NCBI RefSeq assembly: GCF_002159845.1
Contig: NZ_NFJK01000003.1
Location: 186,001 to 250,000, forward strand
Direction: 5' to 3'
DNA: 64,000 nt
Source: Anaeromassilibacillus sp. An250
GTDB lineage: Bacteria; Bacillota; Clostridia; Oscillospirales; Acutalibacteraceae
Position numbers and translations under genes: made by a program. Positions within the stretch are counted from its first letter, which is position 1. Each line of letters opens with the position of its first letter. This document shows positions 24,297 through 33,467 of this stretch, piece by piece. The notes under the pieces are model-generated. The model saw only the letters and a list, made by a program, of their open reading frames with translations. It did no database searches and had not been told where the DNA came from.

Positions 24297-25610
24297 TCAT
24301 CCACGGTTTAGATTGGAAATCGTCCTGCGGCCAATGCTGTGATAAATCACCGGTTCCTGCTCCATGCGTGCAAGCGCATAGCAGTTGCGCCCGTCGATAA
24401 TAATCGCTTGGCGCATTTCCTTCGAAAAGAGCGAGACATCCAAATTTTTAATCTCCGGCCATTCGGTGAAAATAAAGCATACATCTGCGCCGTCCAGGGT
24501 ACTTTCAATGGAGTCACAGTATGTGATGTCGCCCAATGCGCGCTTCTTGAAGTTCTCCATGCCGACGGGGTCCCACGCTTTGACATGCGCCCCGTCGTCC
24601 AGCATGATGGGGATATTGACCAGGGAGGGCGCTTCCCGCAGATCGTCGGTGCCAGGCTTGAACGTGAGGCCCAAAACAGCGATCGTCAGCCCTTCCAAAC
24701 TGTCGAAGTACTTGCGGGCGATCTTGATCGGCTTGAGTTTCTGGTTTTCGTTGACCTCGATGGCTGCCTTGATGGTCTTGATCTCATAATCGTGGAAATT
24801 GGCGAGCCAGTGCAGCGCTTTGGTGTCCTTTGGAAAACAACTGCCGCCGTACCCGATGCCCGCCTGCAAAAATTTGTTCCCGATGCGGGAATCGTAACCC
24901 ATCCCGCGCGTGACGTCGTCGATGTCCGCGCCCACCAGCTCGCAGAGCAGGGCGATTTCATTGACATAGGAGATTTTCAAGGCCAGAAAATCGTTGGAGG
25001 CGTATTTAATCATCTCCGCGCTTTTTCGGTTTGTTACGAGAATCGGGGCATCAAATTCTTGATACATGGCTTTCAAAAGCTCGCCGGTTTCCGGTTCCTC
25101 CACGCCGATGACAATACGGGAGGCGTGCAAGGTGTCCCGTACTGCGGTCCCCTGGGCCAAAAATTCCGGGTTAGAGGCCACATGGATGTGTATGGATGAG
25201 TCGCTTTTGGCATTTAACAGCGCTTCCACCTTGTCGTTTGTTCCGATGGGGACAGTCGATTTTACTACGACAACGCAGTCCCGCGTGACGCTGTGGGCGA
25301 TCTGTTCCGCAACTGCGTAGACATAAGAGAGATTGGCGCTGCCGTCCTTTTTTTCTGGGGTTCCCACGCCGATGATAATGACGTCCTTATCCGCGTAGGC
25401 AGCCTTATAGTCCGTTGTATACGTAAGCCGGTCGCGGTTCTTGTTCATTAGCTCCGAGAGCCCTTCCTCATAGATGGGGGAAACGCCCTGCTGCATCAAT
25501 GCGACCTTCGCTTCGTCCACATCGACGCATGTGACCAAGTGGCCGTGTTCCGCCAGACAAACACCGGTCACTAAGCCGACGTAGCCGGTTCCGGCAACTG
25601 CTATTTTCAT
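24297..25610 (-). CDS. ugd: UDP-glucose 6-dehydrogenase
   Basis: 437 aa. Rossmann motif VAGTGYVGLVTGVCLAEHGH at the N-terminus. The catalytic cysteine lies in GYGGSCFPKDTKAL, and GLTFKPGTDDLREAPS is typical of UDP-glucose/GDP-mannose dehydrogenases. It makes UDP-glucuronate, predicting a uronic-acid-containing polymer. Last gene of the minus-strand polysaccharide cluster, followed by a terminator. Confidence 0.93.
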   Translation of the reverse strand: MKIAVAGTGYVGLVTGVCLAEHGHLVTCVDVDEAKVALMQQGVSPIYEEGLSELMNKNRDRLTYTTDYKAAYADKDVIIIGVGTPEKKDGSANLSYVYAVAEQIAHSVTRDCVVVVKSTVPIGTNDKVEALLNAKSDSSIHIHVASNPEFLAQGTAVRDTLHASRIVIGVEEPETGELLKAMYQEFDAPILVTNRKSAEMIKYASNDFLALKISYVNEIALLCELVGADIDDVTRGMGYDSRIGNKFLQAGIGYGGSCFPKDTKALHWLANFHDYEIKTIKAAIEVNENQKLKPIKIARKYFDSLEGLTIAVLGLTFKPGTDDLREAPSLVNIPIMLDDGAHVKAWDPVGMENFKKRALGDITYCDSIESTLDGADVCFIFTEWPEIKNLDVSLFSKEMRQAIIIDGRNCYALARMEQEPVIYHSIGRRTISNLNRG

Positions 25611-25623
25611 GGTATCCCGCCTT

Positions 25624-26808
25624 TCAGATTTCCTGTTCCTTCATTACGGCGTTCCACTGCCGTATGGCCTCCCCGTTGTGGTACGTTTTGAGGGAGAGTC
25701 CTTCCCGCTTTTCCTGAAGCGCTTCACGATGGAAGCAAATCTCCTGCAAACTATGGACGATCGCCGCTGTGGTGTTCTCGCAGACCCATCCCGCCCGATC
25801 GTCTAGGATCATCTCCTGCACGGAGGCCGTCCTTGTGGCGAGGATGGGCACGCCCAAGCATTTTGCCTCGGTAAAGACGAGGGGCGCGGCTTCATGGTAG
25901 GAGGGGAGTAAAAAGAGATCCGCCTGCTTCATAAACCGGTAGGGATTTTGCTGCATGCCGTAAAACGTGACCCGGCCGGCAAGTCCAAGCTGTGCCGCCC
26001 GCTTTTGAAGGGCTTGCCGCCCAGCGCCATCGCCAACAATGTGATATTGGATGGGAATGCCTGCATCCACACAGGCACGGACAGCATCCAGCGCCCGTTC
26101 AATCCCTTTTTCCTTGCTCAGCCGCGCCACAGTGATGACATGGATTTGATCGCGCGGGTAGGCGATGGGGTTCTGGGAGGCCAAAGCCCGGATCTCGTGA
26201 AAGCGATGAAAATTTGATACAACAGAAACCCGGTCCCGCAAGTCTGGAAAGGCCTTGACAAATTGTTCCCGGCACCCCTTGGAACAGGCGATGATTTGAT
26301 CGAATTGTCCATAGAGTTTCCCCGTGGCCGCGGTGCAGCTTCCGTTGTGCAGGACATCGGCATGCACCATCGCAATCTTTTTGGCTGCCCGGATGCGGTA
26401 CAATACGATTTCATTTGTCCCTCCGTAGAACACCCGCGGCGGTTCGCTGTGCATGCAGGAGATGGCGACGTCATAGGGCCCCAGCCGTTTTTGGGCATGG
26501 GATAAAATTCGCAGAAGAAGCGAATTGCCAGTGATCCTGCATAGAGCGGCAAAAAGGGAACGGATGCAAAAGAGCAGGCGGTTTTCCCGCCACAGCTCTT
26601 TTTGACTCATACCAAGTATACGCAATATTGGGGAGCAGTGCAAGACTTGAATTCCCTTTGGGAGCTGCGCTTTGTATTCGCCGGTATCGCTCATGAGCAG
26701 CAGTGTGACCGCATATTGGCCTTTGATGTGGGAGAGCAGGCTCAAAAGGCTTTTTTGAATGCCGCCGCTATGTAGGTTATTGTTGACGAAGATCAGCCGT
26801 TTTTTCAC
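25624..26808 (-). CDS. Glycosyltransferase family 4
   Basis: 394 aa from GTG 26808, behind TGAGGGGG. The open frame starts 9 codons earlier. N-terminal Rossmann domain (LIFVNNNLHSGGIQKSLLSLL). The GT-B C-terminal domain carries ITVARLSKEKGIERALDAV and the nucleotide-sugar loop SYHEAAPLVFTEAKCLGVP. A retaining transferase that adds a sugar to the repeat unit at the cytoplasmic membrane. Its start overlaps the end of the upstream transferase gene. Confidence 0.88.
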   Translation of the reverse strand: MKKRLIFVNNNLHSGGIQKSLLSLLSHIKGQYAVTLLLMSDTGEYKAQLPKGIQVLHCSPILRILGMSQKELWRENRLLFCIRSLFAALCRITGNSLLLRILSHAQKRLGPYDVAISCMHSEPPRVFYGGTNEIVLYRIRAAKKIAMVHADVLHNGSCTAATGKLYGQFDQIIACSKGCREQFVKAFPDLRDRVSVVSNFHRFHEIRALASQNPIAYPRDQIHVITVARLSKEKGIERALDAVRACVDAGIPIQYHIVGDGAGRQALQKRAAQLGLAGRVTFYGMQQNPYRFMKQADLFLLPSYHEAAPLVFTEAKCLGVPILATRTASVQEMILDDRAGWVCENTTAAIVHSLQEICFHREALQEKREGLSLKTYHNGEAIRQWNAVMKEQEI

Positions 26809-27610
26809 ATGGGACCCCCTCAGAGTACTTTCCAAGATATTCCTGTATGCCGCCCTTCATGGCATGATATGCCTTCCAAAAAGGAAGGCCATCGGTCCGG
26901 AAGGAGGGATGCCGGATCAAAAAGACCAGGCAGAACGGTTTTGCCAACCGCGGGAAAAGATGGGCGAACAAGGCGCCTTTGTCGTGAAAGAATTTTTGTG
27001 TATATCCGTGAAACCAGGTGGAATCCTGGTGGGAAACTTCGCCTAAAAAGATGGGGCATGCATAAATTTTGAGGCCATGCCGGAGACAGTCGTGCAAAAA
27101 GATGCAGTCCTCCCCGGAGCCATAACGGGCGCCACCGCCAAACAGAAGAGAGAAAGCGATGTTGGCGCGGCGGACGCGCTCGGTACGGACCGCGATCCGA
27201 TAGGTCCCATAGCGGAGCGAGTTGTACCAGCGGACCCGTTTCCATTTCGGGATGATATACTCCTCGCGCGTCTTATTTTTGCAGTGAAAATTAAAAAGGA
27301 GGACGTCCGCCTCCGGGTGTTTGGAGAATTCCGTGAGAATTTTTTCCGCATAGTGGTCATCATAGCGGACATCGTCATCCGCAAACAGGCAAATATCCGC
27401 ATCGGCGCGCATCCAGATGTGGTTCCGGTTTAAGCCCACCCCTCGTTCCCGGTAGGAATAAATCTGGACGTCATACCCGTGGAAAGAGAATGTTTCCACC
27501 TCGTATCGGCCGCATTGATTTCCGATGATGGCGTCGCTGCGGATTTGCATTTGGTCCAGCAGGCGATGGCCGCTTTGTCCCTGTGTGGCGATGAGAACTT
27601 GTAACCGCAT
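26777..27610 (-). CDS. Glycosyltransferase-like (GT-A fold)
   Basis: 277 aa, with AAAGGAGG 5 bp upstream. RGVGLNRNHIWMRADADICLFADDDVRYDDHYAEKIL shows an ASN/aspartate-rich nucleotide-sugar site with DDD as the metal-binding motif. VSHQDSTWFHGYTQKFFHDKGALFA follows in the C-terminal half. Family 2-like, but the first strand (VLIATQGQSGHRLLDQM) differs from the classical VSIIVPVYN start. It belongs to the same operon. Confidence 0.75.
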   Translation of the reverse strand: MRLQVLIATQGQSGHRLLDQMQIRSDAIIGNQCGRYEVETFSFHGYDVQIYSYRERGVGLNRNHIWMRADADICLFADDDVRYDDHYAEKILTEFSKHPEADVLLFNFHCKNKTREEYIIPKWKRVRWYNSLRYGTYRIAVRTERVRRANIAFSLLFGGGARYGSGEDCIFLHDCLRHGLKIYACPIFLGEVSHQDSTWFHGYTQKFFHDKGALFAHLFPRLAKPFCLVFLIRHPSFRTDGLPFWKAYHAMKGGIQEYLGKYSEGVPCEKTADLRQQ

Positions 27611-27621
27611 GGAAACCTCCT

Positions 27622-28437
27622 TTATTCTTGCAACAGCCGCCGAAGCTTATGAATGGTGAGCATCAGCGGGCGAAGATACGTTTTCAACCGGTTTGGAAAG
27701 GAATCCATTCCCCAGACGCGCAGCTTTTCCAGGAGATAGCCCGAGAGCTGTAGATTTGCCCGGTATTTGTCGAGCAACCCCAGGCCGCGCCGGGTCAACC
27801 CAGTTGGCGTTTGGACATAAAAATAGACGGCGTCCATGCTCAACAATACACTCTGCGCCCGGGTATAGACTTCCAGGGAGAAGGCGGCGTCCTCCGCTGT
27901 CTTCATGCCGGTGGGGAAGGTCAAGCCGGCGAGCAGTTCACGCGGATACAGGGTGGCCCAGACCGCGTTAAAGCGGATGGACGAGAGAAAGTACGGATAA
28001 ATTTGCTCTGTAAACGCAGCCTTTGGCAGGAAAACTTCCTCCGTGAACGAGTCGATCGGTTCCTGGATGCGCCCGTCCGGATAGACCAGCTGGTAAGAAA
28101 AGCGGACAAGGTCCGCGCCGCTCTCCCGCTGCTTTTGGACAACGCGTTCCACACAATCGCACCCGAGAAAATCGTCTGCATCCACGAAGAGGAGAAAGTC
28201 GCCGGCCGCCCGTTGCAGGCCCATGTTCCGGGCAGCAGCTACGCCGCTGTGCGTTTGGCAAAGAAGGTGAATCCGTCCGCGGTACGGTTCCAATACCGAT
28301 CTGGTCCTGTCGGAGGAACCGTCGTCAATCACAAGAATTTCCAAACAGGGATAGGTTTGCGTCAATAAGCTGTCTAGGCACCGGGCGATGGTGGTTTCCC
28401 CGTTGTAGACCGGGACGATGATGGATACCTTTTTCAA
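27622..28437 (-). CDS. Glycosyltransferase family 2
   Basis: 271 aa from TTG 28437, overlapping the polymerase stop as TTGA, with AAAGGAGG ahead. Classical start KKVSIIVPVYNGETTIARCLDSLL, then LVIDDGSSDRT and FVDADDFLGCDCV with the DxD motif. An inverting transferase, sugar unknown. Confidence 0.9.
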   Translation of the reverse strand: MKKVSIIVPVYNGETTIARCLDSLLTQTYPCLEILVIDDGSSDRTRSVLEPYRGRIHLLCQTHSGVAAARNMGLQRAAGDFLLFVDADDFLGCDCVERVVQKQRESGADLVRFSYQLVYPDGRIQEPIDSFTEEVFLPKAAFTEQIYPYFLSSIRFNAVWATLYPRELLAGLTFPTGMKTAEDAAFSLEVYTRAQSVLLSMDAVYFYVQTPTGLTRRGLGLLDKYRANLQLSGYLLEKLRVWGMDSFPNRLKTYLRPLMLTIHKLRRLLQE

Positions 28438-29702
28438 TCCCCTTCCTCCTTTCGAAGAGGTTCTCGACTTGGCAGGAAAGGCTGGGACAACAATGTACCG
28501 CCTTTCTGGAGATCAGCCATTTCCGGCGGGGCAAAGCTCATGGCGCACATCATAAAGACATTCAAATACTGCTTATGCGTGTAAAGACTCAGGGACAGAG
28601 AAAAGCCCCATACGGCGACCAATCCGCAGGAAAATAGTGGATTCCTGCGAAGATTGCGAAAGAAACACGCCCCCATCAAAGCGGCGTACAAGAACAGGCC
28701 GATCAACCCTTGATCGAACAAGGTTTGAATCCATTGGTTGTGCGCATAGGTATTTTGGAATCCGGCGGCCGTCATGTGCGGGATGGTTGAGCAGATGCCG
28801 AAACCATGTATCAGGGAAGAGGCGTCGGAACACACCTGGGTGAGCAGATAGGACCAGATGGGGAACCGTCCGCTGCCTTGATCCTCCCAGATTTGCGCGG
28901 GACTATAGCGCTGCCGTACAGCCTCGGGGAGAAGGGGCAACACGATAAAAAGAATGACCAGCGCGACCAGAAGCAATAGCAACAGTGCGGAGAGTCTTGC
29001 CTTTGGACTGCGTATAGCGAGAAAAATAAACGCCAACACTCCGGCCAAGATCGCGGCGAGCCCACCGCGGGAGCCGGTGCGGAGAATGGCATAGAACACC
29101 AGAATCAAATAGGGAACGGTTAAAAACCGGAATTTGGTTTTCCGGGTCAACGGTTCCAGAGCGAACAGCACGGGAAAGATAAAGTACATACAGAAAAAAT
29201 TGGGGTCCTCTTCGGAGCCGAGCACCACGATGACGGTCCGGCCGCCGTCGATGGTTTTCTCGCTGAACAGGCAAAGGAGCATACAAATCAGCCCCACCAA
29301 CAGCCAGATCCGGGAGAAGAGACGGCGCTCCGCCTGGTTGTAGACGCGGCACGTCGCCAGCAGGGTGACAAGCAGCGCAAGCGCGACGTCTTTGACGACG
29401 GTTGTACTTTCCGGACCGCGGTAGAAGAGAAGGGTTCCCGCCATAAACAGGAGCTGCAATGTGTAGAACAGGTGCACACTGTTCAGGCATATTTTGCGGC
29501 TTTGGGGCAGAAGCCGGTACAGCGCCAGAAAACCGGCGATGGGAAATGTAACGGCCTTCAAAGCGGACATGCCGGGAAGCAGCGTGATAAAGGTGAGTGG
29601 AAGGCAGAGATAATAAAGGCCGACCAGCCAAGCGTCTGCATGAATGGTCTCAGCCTCCTTTTGAACGTCTTTTCCCGTTTGGTAGAGAGGTTCCATTTGC
29701 AT
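28434..29702 (-). CDS. O-antigen ligase / Wzy-type polymerase
   Basis: 422 aa with roughly ten to twelve hydrophobic segments. A larger loop near residues 300-350 contains FPIWSYLLTQVCSD and FGICSTIPHMTAAGFQNTYAHNQWIQTLFDQGLIGL, the Wzy_C/O-antigen-ligase signature (H-N with a preceding aromatic stretch). It polymerises flipped repeat units on the outer membrane face. AGGAGG lies 12 bp before the ATG. Encoded next to the flippase, as expected. Confidence 0.85.
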   Translation of the reverse strand: MQMEPLYQTGKDVQKEAETIHADAWLVGLYYLCLPLTFITLLPGMSALKAVTFPIAGFLALYRLLPQSRKICLNSVHLFYTLQLLFMAGTLLFYRGPESTTVVKDVALALLVTLLATCRVYNQAERRLFSRIWLLVGLICMLLCLFSEKTIDGGRTVIVVLGSEEDPNFFCMYFIFPVLFALEPLTRKTKFRFLTVPYLILVFYAILRTGSRGGLAAILAGVLAFIFLAIRSPKARLSALLLLLLVALVILFIVLPLLPEAVRQRYSPAQIWEDQGSGRFPIWSYLLTQVCSDASSLIHGFGICSTIPHMTAAGFQNTYAHNQWIQTLFDQGLIGLFLYAALMGACFFRNLRRNPLFSCGLVAVWGFSLSLSLYTHKQYLNVFMMCAMSFAPPEMADLQKGGTLLSQPFLPSREPLRKEEGD

Positions 29703-29704
29703 GT

Positions 29705-31264
29705 TCAGGCCATTCCTCCTTTTTCGCCGGTTGCTCGGGATTTGTTGGATTTGTAGCGGTTCCTTGAATCGTAGAAGACCTGCCGCAGGGCGCGAAAGGA
29801 ATCGGTCCGGCAGAATAGGAGAAAATTGCTTCCCAGGGAAAAGCCAGCGGCAAGGAATCCCTTGAGCACAAAGTCAGCGATTGCAACGCCGGTGGCGATC
29901 CAGCTACAAAGCCCATAGGCACAGCCGGTCAATGCCAGGGTGAGCGCCAGATAGAGTCCCAATTGCAGAAAGAGTTTTCTGCATGGCCTGTGAAGGAAAC
30001 GGCGATAGAACAAAAGAATTTTTAGGACAAACTGGATGGCATATGTACAGGTTGTCCCGATCAAAATGCCCAACATACCGATTTCCTTTCCCAGAACGAA
30101 GGAGACCACCAAATTGACAGTGGAACCGGCGATCGAGATGTATTTGTCCCGTTTGAACAGACCGGAGGCGCTGAGCATGTTCCAGACAGGGATGCGCATG
30201 GTCGCCAAGAAGAAGTTGAGTACACAGACGCATACCACAGGGAAATCCAGCACCATCTCATTGCCGAATACAAGCGTGATGAATGGGTCCAGAAGGCAAA
30301 GGAGGCAGGTGCAGCAAAACGACGCAATCCCATACATCAGAAACAGCAACCGCCGCAGCACAGCATCCACATGTGCTTTTGACCCGGTGGCCAGTAAATT
30401 CCCGATGCTGCCGCTCATCGCCGCAGAGAGCTGGTTGACCACATTGGTCAGCGTGTTGAGGACAATGGTGTAGTTGGAATAAAGGCCCACCTGGATGGTG
30501 CCTACCAGTGCGGAGATCAGGAGGTTATCCGTTGAGCTGGTGATGGTCCACGAGAGCTTCCCAATAAACAGGTCGCGCACATTGCGGAAAATCTTTTTCC
30601 GGCGTTCTCTAGGAAGCTGGGCGCGGGAGCGGAGAAGTTCGGGATACAGCCGGTCCACCCGCCGCGAAAGGGCGAGGTTATTCAAAATACCGGTGATCAA
30701 AAGGAAGAACAGGTAACAAAGCAGTTCACGGGTCAGAAGCAGCACAGCAATGCCGCCAATCACGGAAACGATCCGAAAGACCAGATCTACAATGGTAATG
30801 ACATATTGCTTTTGATCGGCGGAAAGAAGGGACCGCTTGTACGAGAAGAGATAGGACGACACGGTCTGCGCCAAAAAGAGCAGAAACACCGCCGTCACAT
30901 AGGAGTGGCTGTAGTGCACGCCGTTCACCAGATACGGAAGAAAAGGAACCAGTAACAAGCCCGCACCCGTCATTGCCAAGGCGATCCTCCGGTAGACGTT
31001 CCGATAAAACTGCATCAAGCGGCAGATTTTTTCCCAATCCCCGTTGGCCAGCGGTGCGTACATGTGGTAGATGATCACAGAACCGACGCCCATCTCTGTA
31101 AGAGAGAGCAGGGAAAGGACGTTGGTCAACAGGCCGTTGAGCCCAACGCCGCTGACGCCGATGGTCTGAAGCATCACCCTGCGGGACAAAAGCCCCAACA
31201 CGCAGAGGACGGCCTGCTGCAAAATTCCCCAGAGCGCGTTCCGAATGGTCGCTTGTGTCCGCAT
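29705..31264 (-). CDS. Wzx-type polysaccharide flippase
   Basis: 519 aa with about twelve to fourteen membrane segments. LQTIGVSGVGLNGLLTNVLSLLSLTEMGVGSVIIY near the N-terminus and the paired-helix layout are characteristic of the MATE/MOP polysaccharide exporter group. It moves undecaprenyl-linked repeat units across the membrane. With the polymerase downstream and the initiating transferase upstream it completes a Wzx/Wzy pathway. Confidence 0.9.
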   Translation of the reverse strand: MRTQATIRNALWGILQQAVLCVLGLLSRRVMLQTIGVSGVGLNGLLTNVLSLLSLTEMGVGSVIIYHMYAPLANGDWEKICRLMQFYRNVYRRIALAMTGAGLLLVPFLPYLVNGVHYSHSYVTAVFLLFLAQTVSSYLFSYKRSLLSADQKQYVITIVDLVFRIVSVIGGIAVLLLTRELLCYLFFLLITGILNNLALSRRVDRLYPELLRSRAQLPRERRKKIFRNVRDLFIGKLSWTITSSTDNLLISALVGTIQVGLYSNYTIVLNTLTNVVNQLSAAMSGSIGNLLATGSKAHVDAVLRRLLFLMYGIASFCCTCLLCLLDPFITLVFGNEMVLDFPVVCVCVLNFFLATMRIPVWNMLSASGLFKRDKYISIAGSTVNLVVSFVLGKEIGMLGILIGTTCTYAIQFVLKILLFYRRFLHRPCRKLFLQLGLYLALTLALTGCAYGLCSWIATGVAIADFVLKGFLAAGFSLGSNFLLFCRTDSFRALRQVFYDSRNRYKSNKSRATGEKGGMA

Positions 31265-31279
31265 GCTGTCCCTCCGTGT

Positions 31280-32305
31280 TCAGTCGTTTCGGTGTTTCCA
31301 GGTGAAATACCACATCCGCAAATAGAGCCTTCCATACTGCTTTTTACACATATACCGGTAAACAGCGGAGGTTTCGCCGAAATCCCGGGTGGGAAGATCG
31401 TCCAGAAAGGCCTGCACGATTTCTTTCATCCGGGCGTACCGCTGCCGGTGCGAGCGCTTTCCATGGGGGTTAAAGAGAAACCAAATGCTCTGGAAGGTTT
31501 TATAGTAGTAATCTTGTAAGAGTTTTTCGCGTACACGCTGGTTTTCTGGGTTCCAACCGAGTACCAACTCGATGATCCGGCGGGAAGAGCGCTGGATGAT
31601 TGGAAAGTAATCATACGTCACCTTTTGAAAAAGCCGCGCGTGGTCGTTGGCAAAATAGCGGTATAAAATATCGGGGATGAAATAGACGTCCTTCATGACG
31701 GCGGCATATTCCGCAAGGAAGACTTCATCCTGATTGCGGCGAAGGTCGGGAAACCGCACGCCGTGCTTCCGTACCGTTTCCGCGCGGAACAGTTTAAAGC
31801 ATGCGGATTGAAAGATCCCCTGTTCCCCGAACATGAACATGTGCGGGTAAAAATCGTTGCGCACCTGTTCTCCGGTTCGGTAGAGATGGTCCGCCTTTGG
31901 GATCACGCGTTGGTTTTTGTTGTGGTCGTCCACGGCGAATCCGCCGGACACCAGATCGGCGCCGGTTTCCTCCGCTGCTTTTACAAGCAGGGAAATCGCG
32001 TTTGGAACAAGATAATCGTCTATATCGAAAAAGTGGAAATAATCACCCCGGGCCAGATCCATTCCCAAATTGCGGGCGGGGCCTGCTCCCCGGTTGGCGG
32101 TGTGGTAAACGCGGATGCGGTTGTCCCGGCCTGCTTCACGTTCACAGGCCGCGCCGCTGCCGTCGGTCGAACCATCGTCGATCAAAATCAGCTCGATGTT
32201 TGGATAGGTCTGCTCCTTTAGGCATTGGACACCGGAAGCGACAAACGCCTCCATGTTGTAGATAGGGACAATGATGCTCACCTGTTTCGTTGAAACCGCC
32301 TCCAT
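31280..32305 (-). CDS. Glycosyltransferase family 2
   Basis: 341 aa. KQVSIIVPIYNMEAFVASGVQCLKEQ, LILIDDGSTDGS, GPARNLGMDLARGDYFHFFDIDDYL (DxD) in the N-terminal 110 residues, and a C-terminal helical extension. Overlaps the upstream transferase gene by 28 bp. The exact start is uncertain because several frames open there. Confidence 0.9.
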   Translation of the reverse strand: MEAVSTKQVSIIVPIYNMEAFVASGVQCLKEQTYPNIELILIDDGSTDGSGAACEREAGRDNRIRVYHTANRGAGPARNLGMDLARGDYFHFFDIDDYLVPNAISLLVKAAEETGADLVSGGFAVDDHNKNQRVIPKADHLYRTGEQVRNDFYPHMFMFGEQGIFQSACFKLFRAETVRKHGVRFPDLRRNQDEVFLAEYAAVMKDVYFIPDILYRYFANDHARLFQKVTYDYFPIIQRSSRRIIELVLGWNPENQRVREKLLQDYYYKTFQSIWFLFNPHGKRSHRQRYARMKEIVQAFLDDLPTRDFGETSAVYRYMCKKQYGRLYLRMWYFTWKHRND

Positions 32306-33408
32306 AAAAACCGGTCCTTCAAAAGGTCCTTCCGATGCATAGTGCCGCCGTATACCCGAAGGACCCAGGGGTGCCGGTAGGCAAAGTTTAGAAGGGCAAA
32401 CCGCCTTTTCCGCGCGCAGTTTAAGAGGAATTGCCGTTCGAGCCAGTAGTCGTCCAAGTTCAGATGTGCAAGGCTATAGGCGAAGAGTGGCTTTTTTAAA
32501 AGTGCTTGAAAGGCTGCCCGGCGTTGGCGCAGGGACAGGGGGTTGTCCGGATGGAAGACATGGAGCCGCATGGCGTCCAACAGAATCCCGATCACGCGGT
32601 AGCGGTAAAAGGCATCCAAGACATCCGCCCTTCCCGGGAAGAGGGCATCGATATGCGCAAGATTGCGCTGCATCAGGAGTTCCATTCCGGGAAGGAAATC
32701 GGGGTGGTACCGGTTGCAGATGGAGCGCGGATGCGTCCGGTAGTAATACATCACTGTGGGAATATATGCGGCGGACCGGCAGGCGTGGTAAACCAGGGTG
32801 TTGAATAGGACGTCCTGGGATTTCTGCTGGCGCTCCGGAAACCACAACTGCTGTTCCAACAAAAAATCCCGCCGGTAGGCCTTTGCCCAAACAGAGGTAT
32901 GGCGCACCTGCTGGAGGCGTGTGTCTGGCAACTGGCAAGGGACGCCGGACACGCAGGAGATGCAATAGGTTTCCAATACCTTTGGGGAAAGGTCCACGAT
33001 GCGATTTTCCCCGCGGGGAACGGGTTGGGGCTTCCCGTGTTCGTACCCAGCGTAGCGGAAGAAGATAACGTCATAAAGGTGCTCTGGCAAAGACCGTGCG
33101 ACCTCCGAAAACCAATCCGGCAGTTCGTCGTCTCCATCGACAAAGAACACCCACCGGCCCGCAGCTTCCCGGAGAATGGTATTGCGCACTTCGCAAATGC
33201 CCCGGTTTTCCGGAAAATGGATGGCGCGGACAAATGGGCTTTGCCCCGCGTATGCATCGCAGACCTCTCCGGACCCGTCACTGGAACCGTCGTCCACCAG
33301 GAGGATTTCGATTTCCTCCGACGCCTGCTTGCACACGCTGCCGAGGCAGGCGCACAGATATTCCCGGACGTTGTAGACGGCAACGCCTATGCTGACCAGC
33401 GGCCCCAT
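32278..33408 (-). CDS. Glycosyltransferase family 2
   Basis: 376 aa. PLVSIGVAVYNVREYLCACLGSV, ILLVDDGSSDGSGEV, ICEVRNTILREAAGRWVFFVDGDDEL with DGDD as the metal-binding motif. The C-terminal half resembles other capsule transferases but gives no sugar specificity. Third family-2 enzyme of the cluster, implying a repeat unit of at least four or five sugars. Confidence 0.9.
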   Translation of the reverse strand: MGPLVSIGVAVYNVREYLCACLGSVCKQASEEIEILLVDDGSSDGSGEVCDAYAGQSPFVRAIHFPENRGICEVRNTILREAAGRWVFFVDGDDELPDWFSEVARSLPEHLYDVIFFRYAGYEHGKPQPVPRGENRIVDLSPKVLETYCISCVSGVPCQLPDTRLQQVRHTSVWAKAYRRDFLLEQQLWFPERQQKSQDVLFNTLVYHACRSAAYIPTVMYYYRTHPRSICNRYHPDFLPGMELLMQRNLAHIDALFPGRADVLDAFYRYRVIGILLDAMRLHVFHPDNPLSLRQRRAAFQALLKKPLFAYSLAHLNLDDYWLERQFLLNCARKRRFALLNFAYRHPWVLRVYGGTMHRKDLLKDRFLWRRFQRNR

Positions 33409-33467
33409 GGATTTCCCTCCTTTGGCCGGACTTAAAAACCAATACCCTGCAATTGTTGGAAAGATCT